A stretch of 53,758 bases of DNA from Symbiodinium natans (Eukaryota > Sar > Dinophyceae > Suessiales > Symbiodiniaceae): NCBI GenBank assembly GCA_905221605.1, contig CAJNDS010000897.1, positions 1 through 53,758 of the forward strand, written 5' to 3'. Of this stretch, positions 46,000-53,758 are shown one piece after another; within the stretch, counting starts at the first letter, position 1, and the number at the start of each line of letters is the position of its first letter. A program made the translations under genes and the position numbers. The notes under the pieces are model-generated. The model worked only from the letters and a program-made list of their open reading frames with translations. It did no database searches and had not been told where the DNA came from.

Positions 46000-47868
46000 A
46001 TGGTATTGCGGGGTGAGGTGAAACCTGCTGTGAGAGTGCGTGATCTGGATGCCCTCGCTGAAGAAGTTCTCCTAAGTTCTGCGACGGCCTCATGCGCCAG
46101 TGTGGGTGTGCTTCGCTTGGAGCCGGGTGATTTCTTTACTCTGCGCGTGGGCTTGGCCGGCAAGCGCCAGTTCAGCCGTGCGCAGTCGGAGGCTCTGAGT
46201 CATGGGCCAGTGGAGCCTGAAGATGCGAAGTTCGCCCTTGAGGTGTTTAAGGTGGTCTGTGCTGGAGATGGCGATGCCCTGATTGGCCTTATGGCGCCAG
46301 AGGCGTTGCAGCAGATCACGGAATCCCAGTGGCGAGCTGTTGCAGAGAGCACGGCAAGGTGCAGTTTCGAAGGAGAGCCTTGGCTGGTTGGCAAGGAGGA
46401 TGGTTGGATCCTGGTGCGCCGGAAGATGGCATCTCATGGACTGATGGAGTTCAAAGTCGCTCTGGATGTCACTCGCCGAAAGGTGACCGGCATGCTTTTG
46501 GGGCAGGCGACCTCCAAGACGCTTGAGCCACTTGCTCCTGGAAGGGTGGTGAGCGAAGAGGAGGAAGCCTTGGCCCTCGACGTTGTGAACATCATGCTCG
46601 CTGGAAGGCAAGACGCGTTGGTGGCAATGCTCGCCCCTGAGACACTGAAGGCCATTCCGGAGTCGAAGTGGCGCGACTACGCCGTTTCGACTGCGGCGAC
46701 TGTGACCGAAGGGCCGTCCCTCGAGGGAAAGCTGGACGGATGGCTGATCATACCTGTGAGAACATGCAGCAAACGCTTGGTGTTCAAAGTTGCCGTGGAT
46801 GTCAGCACCGGACAGCTGTGCGGACTTACGCACGTTGATGAGATGCCCAGCATTCCTCCTGAGTGTCGGCACCACCCAGGCAGAGCGCACGAAAGCGAGC
46901 CCACCAGCGCCGTGCAGCTGGCCGACTGCTGGCATCTAGGTTCCTGCACGAAGTCCATCACTGCCACCTTGGCTGCAGTTCTGGTGGAGAAGGGCCACCT
47001 CTCATGGGAGCTGACGGTTGCTGAGGCACTCAAGAGTGATGCCCTGCTTGCCATGCAGAGTGGTTACACAGATGTAACATTGGAGATGTTGCTAACAAAC
47101 CGTGGAGGCTGCTGGAATGTTTGCGACCCTGCCGCATGGGCATATGCCTGGACCCTGGATTCGGAAGGACGTTCAGGCCTTTCCCGACGCGAGCAGCGTC
47201 GGCGATACTTTGCAAAGGTTTTGGCGTTGGCGCCGCACACGGTTGGCATGTACGAGTACTCCAACGACGGCTTTGCCCTTGCCGGTGTCATGATGGAGAC
47301 GATGCTAGAAACAGCGTGGGAAGACCTGGTGCAACGTGAGATCTTTGACCCTCTGGACATGACTACTGCGGGGTTTTATGCCATGGGGGCCAACGCCACA
47401 GATCGCACGGAGCGTCGAGCTTACATCTGGGGCACTCGTGACACTGGGGAGGCAGTTGATCCAGCTGTGCAAGGGGCTGACAACCCAGCAGCAATTGGGC
47501 CTGCTGGTGTCATCCATTGCTCACTGCAGGATATTGCACGCTACCTGGCTGTCCACGCCTCGCACGACTGCGCTGAGAGAAAGCTTGGCTTGTCCCAAGC
47601 AACCTGGAGAAGACTACACAGTATCCCTGTGAATGCAGACTATCCGTATGCATTCGGATGGCTCATCGCAAACACTGGGGGATCTATCCAGCATGGCGGA
47701 TGCAACACGACCAATTTCATGCACCTAAAGGTATGGCCAGAGAGGGGTTTGGCCGTTGTCGCAACCTTGAATATGGGTCTTGCAGCCACGTCCATCGCCC
47801 CCGACATGGCAGAACGGGCTGTGGCAATGACAGAGCCCGTCGCCAGTCCCAACTGCTCAACCGCTTAG
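46000..47868 (+). CDS. Serine beta-lactamase-like hydrolase, intronless
   Basis: 622 codons from ATG, 30 bases after an in-frame TGA. The C-terminal half is a class C beta-lactamase/esterase-type fold: SxxK is S315-C-T-K318 in WHLGSCTKSITATLA, YxN is Y420-S-N422, and the third motif is H565-G-G567; LLTNRGG and GPAGVIHCSLQDIARYL also fit. Such enzymes acylate Ser315 and hydrolyse esters, amides or small peptides; the substrate cannot be told. The strands usually found before SxxK are shortened to about 30 residues. Residues about 75-168 and 188-276 are two copies of one domain (shared DAL-x-x-[LM]-x-APE-x-L), loosely like bacterial DUF3887. No signal peptide is evident. The absence of introns, unlike its neighbourhood, fits retroposition or bacterial origin. 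An upstream exon is not excluded. Confidence 0.9.
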   Translation: MVLRGEVKPAVRVRDLDALAEEVLLSSATASCASVGVLRLEPGDFFTLRVGLAGKRQFSRAQSEALSHGPVEPEDAKFALEVFKVVCAGDGDALIGLMAPEALQQITESQWRAVAESTARCSFEGEPWLVGKEDGWILVRRKMASHGLMEFKVALDVTRRKVTGMLLGQATSKTLEPLAPGRVVSEEEEALALDVVNIMLAGRQDALVAMLAPETLKAIPESKWRDYAVSTAATVTEGPSLEGKLDGWLIIPVRTCSKRLVFKVAVDVSTGQLCGLTHVDEMPSIPPECRHHPGRAHESEPTSAVQLADCWHLGSCTKSITATLAAVLVEKGHLSWELTVAEALKSDALLAMQSGYTDVTLEMLLTNRGGCWNVCDPAAWAYAWTLDSEGRSGLSRREQRRRYFAKVLALAPHTVGMYEYSNDGFALAGVMMETMLETAWEDLVQREIFDPLDMTTAGFYAMGANATDRTERRAYIWGTRDTGEAVDPAVQGADNPAAIGPAGVIHCSLQDIARYLAVHASHDCAERKLGLSQATWRRLHSIPVNADYPYAFGWLIANTGGSIQHGGCNTTNFMHLKVWPERGLAVVATLNMGLAATSIAPDMAERAVAMTEPVASPNCSTA

Positions 47869-47870
47869 CC

Positions 47871-48270
47871 CTCTACGATTTGGCTGAGACAAATCTTCAT
47901 GGGGTTTCAGGCTTAGGGTTTGGGGTTTAGGGGCATTTATAACCCCTTCATGACATGATAGGCTTCAGCGCACTAGGTTCGCAGGGGGGGTTCAGGGGCT
48001 AGGGATGAGAGCTTGGGAGCTTAGGTTGCAGAGTTCGGAAGCTGAATGTTATCTGCAAAACCCTGGTACTCCCCTCATGGTCTCCGCACCTCATTTACAA
48101 GGCTTGGCCCATGTTTTATACATTCCTTCATGAGTTGTTTTTTTTGTGTTAAGTGTTCAACAGGTTTGGTCCAGGTTCTGGTTGTTGCAAAGGTCGGAAT
48201 ACAAAACCGTCACCACGAAATGTGCAAAACAACGGCCACCGAAACTCCAGACTCTGAAGTCCGACCCCTG
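47871..48270. other. Region downstream of the hydrolase gene
   Basis: Short TTTGGGG/TTTAGGGG remnant at 47915-47935, then unique sequence. No supported gene. Confidence 0.5.
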
Positions 48271-48274
48271 AACC

Positions 48275-48440
48275 CAAGTGTATATACGTATATACATATA
48301 TGCATATATGTATACCAGATCATATCACATCACATCTATACTGCGTATATGTATATGTTTAGTTCCTGCTATAACGATATGTGCAAGTATGTGGGTTAAA
48401 CCCTCATGTTTACATGCATACATTATATTGCAACACGTAT
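48275..48440. repeat. TATA/CATATA microsatellite
   Basis: TATATACGTATATACATA and related words. Confidence 0.8.
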
Positions 48441-48517
48441 CTTGCACACGCCCCAGCGACAAGAAAGCGTTCCAAGGTTGTTATCCAAGGATCCCGGCGG
48501 AGGCTGCGCATTCGGAT

Positions 48518-48570
48518 TTTAGGGTTATAGGGTTTAGGGTTTAGGGTTTAGGGCTTAGGGCTTAGGGCTT
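48518..48570 (+). repeat. TTTAGGG/CTTAGGG array
   Basis: Seven units, the last three CTTAGGG. Confidence 0.9.
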
Positions 48571-48572
48571 TG

Positions 48573-48632
48573 CTTGCCCGGTGGCCTCGGCCTACCTTTC
48601 GCTTTTGCGACGCGCTGATTGAGCAGTCTTCC
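48573..48632 (+). CDS. Exon-like island
   Basis: Frame LARWPRPTFRFCDALIEQSS ends at the donor-like GTAATT. Starts inside repeat-derived GGGCTTTG, so the acceptor is unclear. Confidence 0.33.
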
Positions 48633-48654
48633 GTAATTCTTCTTGGGGGTTTGG

Positions 48655-48690
48655 GTTGAGGGTCGGGGGGGAGGGGGGGGGGGAGGGAGG
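48655..48690. repeat. G-rich homopolymer tract
   Basis: GGGGGGGAGGGGGGGGGGAG run. Confidence 0.85.
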
Positions 48691-48807
48691 CCGCAAGCCT
48701 TGAGTCAGACATGGGAGTTTCCGAAAGAAGGGGTACCTTATTAGGGTCCTTGTCAAAGGGGAATCCGACTATTTGGGGTCCATATTAGGTCCCTCATTTT
48801 CGTATTC

Positions 48808-48811
48808 CCCC

Positions 48812-48842
<31 letters not shown>

Positions 48843-48846
48843 TGTG
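48808..48846. repeat. (TATG)n microsatellite
   Basis: Nine perfect TATG units; overlaps the pyrimidine-poor lead to the next island. Confidence 0.92.
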
Positions 48847-48855
48847 GTTTGTCAG

Positions 48856-48906
48856 TGCATGGGACATGACGCCTGGGACTGCCCCAAAACGAAGCAGAGG
48901 TCGTAG
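48856..48906 (+). CDS. C-terminal half of a zinc-knuckle domain
   Basis: After TGGTTTGTCAG the frame CMGHDAWDCPKTKQRS ends at TAG. GH-x4-C followed by P is the second half of a CX2CX4HX4C zinc knuckle (nucleic-acid binding); if the junction residue fits, the first two cysteines come from the preceding exon. The basic, serine-containing end fits an RNA-binding protein. The supporting exon was not found. Confidence 0.4.
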   Translation, partial: CMGHDAWDCPKTKQRS

Positions 48907-48996
48907 CAAGAAGAGGCCATAATCCGAATCGTAGTCGCAATCGTCCTGCCATAGTGCAGAAGCACAACAACGTATGAACAGTACTGGTGAGAAACC

Positions 48997-49050
48997 TCAC
49001 ACCCTAAACCCTCAACCCTAGACCCGAAACCCTAAACCCTAAACCTGAAG
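48997..49050 (-). repeat. CCCTAAA array
   Basis: Six mixed units. Confidence 0.88.
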
Positions 49051-49077
49051 ATGTTCCCTCGACGCCTTCCTTCTCAG

Positions 49078-49131
49078 GCCAGAGCTCAACGGCCTCAGGG
49101 CCGAGGTCTTAGATGACAGCCAACCCCTCAG
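49078..49131 (+). CDS. Exon-like island with AG|G acceptor
   Basis: After GACGCCTTCCTTCTCAG|G: PELNGLRAEVLDDSQPL, ending CTCAG with GTGCCC next. Good pyrimidine tract; CCCTAAA upstream and TTTAGGG at 49165 downstream. Unknown. Confidence 0.48.
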
Positions 49132-49164
49132 GTGCCCTTTGAGTGCGCTTTGGTGGCTCAAGAG

Positions 49165-49195
49165 TGTTTAGGGTTTAGGGCTTAGGGTTTTAGAG
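49165..49195 (+). repeat. TTTAGGG array
   Basis: Three to four units. Confidence 0.85.
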
Positions 49196-49275
49196 TCTTG
49201 AGGGGGGTTTATGTCAGGTATCTAGGTCTTTCAGGATTTTGCGGTTTGTTGTGATTTTTTCGAGGTTGCTTGGCA

Positions 49276-49419
49276 GGTTGTGTTGATGTGAGAGGTGCTC
49301 CCATGGCTCAATCAGGGGCTTTGGGTGAGTCAAACTTGAGCAGATTGTCCGAGCGTAGAAGACTTGAACTTCTGTTGCAACCTGTTTTCTTTAAAAAAGT
49401 GGCCATGCTTCAAAACTAG
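49276..49419 (+). CDS. Small open frame, possible exon
   Basis: After TTGGCAG a 47-codon frame includes ATG at 49303 (MAQSGALGESNLSRLSERRR) and ends VAMLQN-TAG. Amphipathic basic helix. No family recognised. Confidence 0.28.
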   Translation, partial: GCVDVRGAPMAQSGALGESNLSRLSERRRLELLLQPVFFKKVAMLQN

Positions 49420-49671
49420 AATGCAGCCTCTGTTGGGCCTGTGGATTTTTGTTCCAGAAGTGTAATCCTGAGCGCTCCCAGCTGTGGTCTCGAAGCTTTG
49501 AGCACGAATTCCAGTCTAGGGTTGGGGTTTTACAGGTTTTGGGGTTTAGGGTTTGGGGCTCCTTGAGTCGAAATCGGAAACAAGAGAAGGTTCACGAATG
49601 CTGCCATGGAACCCTAAGCCCTAAACGCGACACCTTCAGACCTTGCTAGGGCTGACCAAGCTCAACCCTAG

Positions 49672-49746
49672 GTGTGGACAAGGCGGGGCGAGTGACCATC
49701 CGCGTCTTCCGCCCCGGTGACCTGAATCTTGGGCCAAGTTTCAGAG
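49672..49746 (+). CDS. GC-rich exon-like island
   Basis: After CTCAACCCTAG: VDKAGRVTIRVFRPGDLNLG then PSFR, ending AGAG with GATTTAAGG (GA donor) next. The acceptor AG lies in a CCCTAG telomere-like word. Beta-strand pattern. Unknown. Confidence 0.48.
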
Positions 49747-50004
49747 GATTTAAGGTTCAGGGTTGAGGGTTTCGGGTTTATGCAGTCGAAGAAACCCTAA
49801 ACCCCAAGAGAGGTTGACTGGTTGTGTCACTTTGCAATGCTTTTTTCCAGAGCCAAGTTGCTCATCTCGACTCATCTTCTGGCGCAGGGCCCAGAAAGGT
49901 TTAGGGTTAAAGGCCCAGAAGTTTAGTGCTTTGAATTGATGAACAGCCGAGGAATCGCGAGGGCAAGGGCTCGCGAAGGCCTGGGGAAGGGCTGCAGGGT
50001 GGGA

Positions 50005-50134
50005 TTTAGGGTTGAGGGTTTAGGGTTTAGGGTTTAGGGTTCAAGCACAGCTACCCTAAACCCTAAACCCTAAACCCTAAACCCTAAACCCTAAACCCTA
50101 AACCCTAAACCCTAAACCCTAAACCCTAAACCCG
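50005..50134. repeat. TTTAGGG-spacer-CCCTAAA junction
   Basis: Four to five TTTAGGG units, the 12-base spacer CAAGCACAGCTA, then twelve perfect CCCTAAA units. The order is that of two chromosome ends joined. Confidence 0.93.
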
Positions 50135-50151
50135 AGCCTTTAAGCCACCAG

Positions 50152-50221
50152 GATGCAGATCCGCGCTGCGCACCTGGCATCGCGGCGATCCGCGCCTTCT
50201 TTGCCATGGCCTTGGAGAGGG
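50152..50221 (+). CDS. GC-rich exon ending at a telomere-repeat donor
   Basis: After TTTAAGCCACCAG: DADPRCAPGIAAIRAFFAMA then LER, ending GAGAGGG with GTTTAGGGG at 50222. Nearly all third positions are G or C. CCCTAAA array upstream, TTTAGGG downstream. Family unknown. Confidence 0.52.
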
Positions 50222-50342
50222 GTTTAGGGGCTTTGGGGTTTTGGGGTTTTGGGGGTTTCGTGGTTTTGTGGTTTTGGGGGTTTGGGGTTTTGCAGTTTAG
50301 GGGTTTAGGGGTTTAGGAGTTTAGGGGTTTAGGGGTTTAGGG
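50222..50342 (+). repeat. TTTAGGGG/TTTTGGGG array
   Basis: Mixed octamers. Confidence 0.88.
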
Positions 50343-50476
50343 GGACGCCCGGGTTCAAGGCTTCGGGAAGGCCCTGGACCTACGAGTCCTTCAAGACATG
50401 CAAGCTTGGAAAAACTTACTTTGCCAATAGTTGCTCTTTAAACCTTTCGGGCTTCCTAATTATTGGGGAAGTATGA

Positions 50477-50800
50477 AGAGGCACGCAACTGCGTGCATTC
50501 CAGCTCAGGGAAGGGAAGGGATATAGGCAGTCCATTGACGTTTTCAAGCGCTGGGCGCGAGCTTCAGCAAACCAGATGCGAAAGGGAGCACCCTGTACCC
50601 AAGCCCTAATGGCCATGCGCCGAACACCACAGACCCTGAGCGCAGATCGGGTTCACGTCTCCCTGAGCTCGAAACCTTCAACCTCGGGAAGTCTACACAA
50701 GTCGATAAACGTTATATGCTCAGGGCGGGACATGGACTCTCTCGCCCTGTATGAAGGGATGTGCAGGCAGACCACGAATCTGGAGGGTTGCTGCTTTTAG
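50477..50800 (+). CDS. Open frame of 107 codons, uncertain
   Basis: Opens after TGA at 50474; ATG at 50576 would give 74 residues (MRKGAPCTQALMAMRRTPQT). Upstream in frame is YRQSIDVFKRWARASANQ. A minus-strand frame overlaps the first half. No domain recognised. Confidence 0.28.
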   Translation, partial: RGTQLRAFQLREGKGYRQSIDVFKRWARASANQMRKGAPCTQALMAMRRTPQTLSADRVHVSLSSKPSTSGSLHKSINVICSGRDMDSLALYEGMCRQTTNLEGCCF

Positions 50801-51853
50801 CATCTCAACCCCAGAAAGGACGTCTCATTTGCAGAGGCATTCCCCAACCCTAAGCGCCATGTGCTTGCATCCGGCTCTTCCAGGACCCTAGCCCAAAATC
50901 CTAGATGACAGAAGCAACAGTGGCCACATCTTCTTGAGAGCTTTAATCGTGCTTATGGCCTAGAGCAAGGGCCCGAAGGTCCCAAGTCGCTTCGATGCTT
51001 GCTCTCCTCAAAAGTCTTCCAGACTTGGGTGCTACCACACGTTAGCCCTTTTGTTGGTGAAGTCTCGGCTCCGACAAGAGACCGACGAAGGGTTCAGGGT
51101 TTTAGGGTTTTAGGGTTCAAAGGGTTTTAAGGGTGGGAACTGTATATCCATACCCCCCAAGCTGTAGACAGCTCAAGTCCAAGCTTCGCAGAAACTTTCG
51201 GGGCCTCCAGCCCCGAAACTCTAAGGGCCCTTCGTCTGGTCCCTGACCCTTGTTAATCGGGATCCGAAGTTTGGGCCCGCCCTCATTACATACGCTATTA
51301 TCTCTATCGTGTTTTATATAAGGGTTATGTAATACAGGATCCGCATCAAGGGCCCATACTTGGAACACCAGATAAACTTATCGGGTTTTGGGCTTTCGGG
51401 TTCCCATCCACGTCTGAGGTCAACAGCTGGTGCATCCGCAGCCTACGTCGGGTCTCAGGCGGGCCCACACAGGGCAAGGGTTCAGGCTTTGTTGTTGGTT
51501 GAACTTGGGGGTTTAGGATCAGCTGGCATCCTGGAAATTCGGAAGCAGTTGCTCCCCAATCCATGTATACCATGTGAACCCGAACCGCGAGTGTTTTAAA
51601 GGTTCGGAATCTTGTGGGGGCTCCTGGTAAGGGGTTGGTGGGCCTCAAATCGGGTGTCTCGGCTTTCCCGAAACCCTCACTCGGGAGGTGGATTTCTTGG
51701 CACACTCCATTCCCAAACCTCTATTCCCTTTGCATTTTGAGAGGAAATCGTTCCCTTCCGTAGGTTTTTTGACTAGAAGAAGAAAGAGAGAAAAAGAAAG
51801 AAAAACAAGAAAAGAAGAACCACCACGCTTCCCTCCCAACCCCCCCTTGTTTT
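50801..51853. other. Unique stretch, no supported gene
   Basis: Weak TTTTAGGG units at 51090-51118. Overlapping frames on both strands at 51346-51705 cannot be ranked. Pyrimidine/purine tract at 51775-51820. Confidence 0.4.
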
Positions 51854-52240
51854 AAGCCATGCAAGCTTGCTTCAAAGCATATGAGGCTTTTTGAAACCCA
51901 TCAAGCTAGCACTGTGTTTGCAAATGGGAGGGCTGCGCCCTGCTTGTTTAAGCCACGCAAGCTAGTTTCAAAGCATATGAACGATTGAAACCCATCATGC
52001 GAGCATTGTGTTTGCAAATTGGGGGGGTGCCCCCAACGCCCCGCTTCCCCCCAACTCCCGCCGCTTTCTCTAGCCATACAAGCTTGTTTCAAAAATATAA
52101 GTCTTTTTTAAGCCCATCATGTGAGCTCTTTGTCTGCCCCCCAACCCCACCCGTTGTTGAAGCCATGCAAACTTGCTTCAAACATATGAGTCGTGTTGAA
52201 ACCCAGCGTATGGAGTTTGCAAATGGAGGGCGGTGTTGTA
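51854..52240. repeat. Tandem array of four 89-120-bp units
   Basis: Units begin near 51854, 51951, 52071 and 52160 with AAGCCATGCAAGCTTG or a variant, then TTTCAAAGCATATGA, GAAACCCATCA and GTTTGCAAAT. Unit ends differ by C-rich insertions. Confidence 0.85.
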
Positions 52241-52491
52241 TTTACTTAGCCCTGGCTGCAAGGGCTCATAGCCACGGCAAAGCAAAAAGAAAGCTCCTGC
52301 CAAGTTTGTAGGATTTTTTTTTCTGGGGCCTAGCTGAAAGAGACAGCCACGGCTAAGTACATGCAAACTGACTCGGATTTTCATCGTGAGATCGCTTCTA
52401 ATCATGGAACACGCGGCCGAGCTTTGAATGCGTCACTTCAACAACAGACCTGTGAGTCCGTGGCGGAAAGTTGACATTCGCGTTTTGTCAA

Positions 52492-52890
52492 TCACCCTTT
52501 CGGCGGGACTGAGGTAAGAAGGATTCTCCCACTTGTGTGGGGAGTTGAGGGGTATGTTTCAGGATGTTTAGGTGAGGGGTGTAGGGCTTGTGGCTTACTG
52601 GAATCTTTCTTCGTGTTCGTAGCTACTTCATGAGGGGAGGCCTTGGATGCATAGGGGCCGGCATGGCGTATCTGCGCGGCGAACCGCAACACCAACAAGC
52701 AACTGTGTCCCTGACATGCTAGCTTCCTTTTCTTTACTCCTTTAACAAAAAGGGGGGGGAACCCTTTGTTGGTTGCTCTTGGGTCTAGCATCTGATGGGC
52801 TTCAACAAGTGGCCAGAAACCTTTTTCAGTTTCAGCCCTCCTTGAAGGCTCCTGCCAGCCGGCCATGACTGTGAAGAATCCGGACTGCAT
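52492..52890 (-). CDS. Minus-strand open frame of 132 codons, uncertain
   Basis: Starts at ATG (complement of 52888-52890), MQSGFFTVMAGWQEPSRRAE, with a lysine/proline-rich second half. Longest minor frame near the window end, but no domain, signal or codon bias supports it. Confidence 0.22.
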   Translation of the reverse strand: MQSGFFTVMAGWQEPSRRAETEKGFWPLVEAHQMLDPRATNKGFPPLFVKGVKKRKLACQGHSCLLVLRFAAQIRHAGPYASKASPHEVATNTKKDSSKPQALHPSPKHPETYPSTPHTSGRILLTSVPPKG

Positions 52891-52904
52891 CGAAGGAGGG
52901 TCTG

Positions 52905-52955
52905 AAGGGTTGAGGGTTTTAGGGTTCAGGGTTTAAGGTTTAGGGTTCACGAGTT
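52905..52955 (+). repeat. Degenerate TTTAGGG units
   Basis: TTTTAGGG, TTCAGGG and TTTAAGG variants. Confidence 0.75.
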
Positions 52956-53014
52956 AAGGGTGTTGGGCTTAGGGCTTCGGCTGTGCAACTTCTTTTGATG
53001 CTTTGGCATGGCAG

Positions 53015-53080
53015 GGTGCGTGTTGGCTGGTTGCCTGGGATGCCGAAAGGCCGTCTTCATCGCCCCAAGCGCTCATTCGG
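53015..53080 (+). CDS. Exon-like island, cysteine-rich
   Basis: After CATGGCAG: CVLAGCLGCRKAVFIAPSAH, ending TCGG with GTTAAGG at 53081. Unknown. Confidence 0.35.
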
Positions 53081-53249
53081 GTTAAGGTTTGAGGGTTTAG
53101 GCTTCAGGGCTCAGCCCTGACACTCAACAATTGCGAACTCCGAACAAACATGCGCGCAGAACAACAAGATGACTCGGAATCCAAACGTGAGCTGTTTCCA
53201 GGCAAATGTTGAGACGCCACTTGCTGGCAAGCTTCTACTTGTGCTTGTG

Positions 53250-53300
53250 CCCTAAACCCTAGCCGCCCTAGCCCTAAACCCTGAACCCCAAACCCGAACC
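53250..53300 (-). repeat. CCCTAAA-like array
   Basis: Five degenerate units. Confidence 0.75.
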
Positions 53301-53393
53301 GCGAGAATTTGAACTAAACCCCAAACTGCAGGTAACTGTGTGTGTGTGTCGGCTCCAACCCCACAAGAAGATCCACTCCTGGGAGGACGGCAG

Positions 53394-53445
53394 AGATGCA
53401 GAGAGTGGCTGAGCGGTTGCCAGCAGGGCTCTCTCTCCTCAGAGG
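53394..53445 (+). CDS. Exon-like island ending at a telomere-like donor
   Basis: After GAGGACGGCAG: MQRVAERLPAGLSLLR, then GG and GTTTACGG at 53446. CCCTAAA upstream, TTTAGGG downstream. Confidence 0.38.
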
Positions 53446-53560
53446 GTTTACGGTTAAAAGTAGGGTTTAGGGTTTCGGTGTTCGGGGGTTTAGGGTTTCG
53501 GGTTACGGGGGTTTAGGGTTTCGGGGTTTCGGCTTTCGGGACTTTAAGGTTTCACAATAA
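53446..53560 (+). repeat. TTTAGGG/TTTCGGG array
   Basis: Degenerate G-rich units. 53561-53758 beyond holds nothing recognised. Confidence 0.82.
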
Positions 53561-53758
53561 ACTTTTCAGGCAACAGACTGCAAAATGCAGTTCCGGAGCT
53601 CGGAAGTATTTCGAATTGAAAATGCGATCCACAAATCAACGTTGGGAAAATGAGTTATCTTATCATATCTTCGAAAGCAAAGAAGCCTTGGATATAAGGT
53701 CTGATGCGAAGTTTGGTCCCTTTTTATATATTCTCAGGGCGGACTAGATGCGTAAGGG

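Noticed and set aside
46090-46935. Minus-strand frame of 281 codons opposite the hydrolase
   Set aside because: The plus strand carries all three beta-lactamase motifs and two matching N-terminal domains; the opposite frame has none.
49150-49166. Remnant of the dinoflagellate spliced leader (TTTGGTGGCTCAAG)
   Set aside because: Only the last dozen bases resemble the leader end; the preceding leader sequence is absent.
53561-53758. Window end as a true chromosome end
   Set aside because: The last 200 bases are unique sequence without telomere repeats; all arrays are internal.

Overview
The window looks like nuclear DNA of a dinoflagellate. The evidence is the plant/dinoflagellate-type telomere heptamer TTTAGGG scattered internally in both orientations, a Ty1/copia-like element of the kind common in dinoflagellates (HVDD reverse transcriptase, gag-pol in one frame), and short GC-rich exon-like islands with AG|G acceptors. 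A close relative or another alga with TTTAGGG telomeres cannot be excluded. I see no bacterial-style operons, no CRISPR array, no rRNA and no convincing tRNA.

Layout. 1-5165: nested low-complexity and tandem repeats (purine-rich direct repeats, CT microsatellites in a tandem array, polyG/polyC inverted repeats, an 86-bp GC-rich tandem array). 5500-18950: an AT-rich satellite of 166/175/184-bp monomers arranged as two opposing arrays with 13 canonical monomers each; an intact 8.66-kb copia-type LTR retrotransposon (8401-17063) sits in the right-hand array, with identical 166-bp LTRs and a 5-bp target duplication. Its 2617-residue polyprotein carries gag, protease, integrase, RT and RNase H, then an unusual C-terminal extension (membrane segment, long coiled coil, second CCHC zinc knuckle).

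18950-53758: more than 60 clusters of telomere-like repeats alternate in polarity (TTTAGGG or CCCTAAA on the + strand). Between them lie unique islands, many with short open frames that begin right after a C-rich AG acceptor and end at a GT, often the GT of GTTTAGGG itself. Most of the better islands have CCCTAAA upstream and TTTAGGG downstream. Their introns would therefore start with TTTAGGG repeats and end with CCCTAAA repeats, complementary sequences able to pair and loop the intron out. The same polarity is that of telomere-capped DNA fragments joined end to end. This is the most interesting signal in the window, and both readings can be tested with RNA reads.

Two longer coding regions stand in this landscape: an uninterrupted 622-codon serine beta-lactamase-like hydrolase with a duplicated N-terminal domain (46000-47868), and an unrecognised helical/membrane protein gene whose frame changes (27997-28734). 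A probable multi-exon gene lies at 37032-37666. One island matches the cytochrome b5 HPGG motif (33620-33708) and one the C-terminal half of a zinc knuckle (48856-48906). The small islands were read by eye from splice signals, frame and codon use; individual calls are tentative and exon chaining into genes is unknown.
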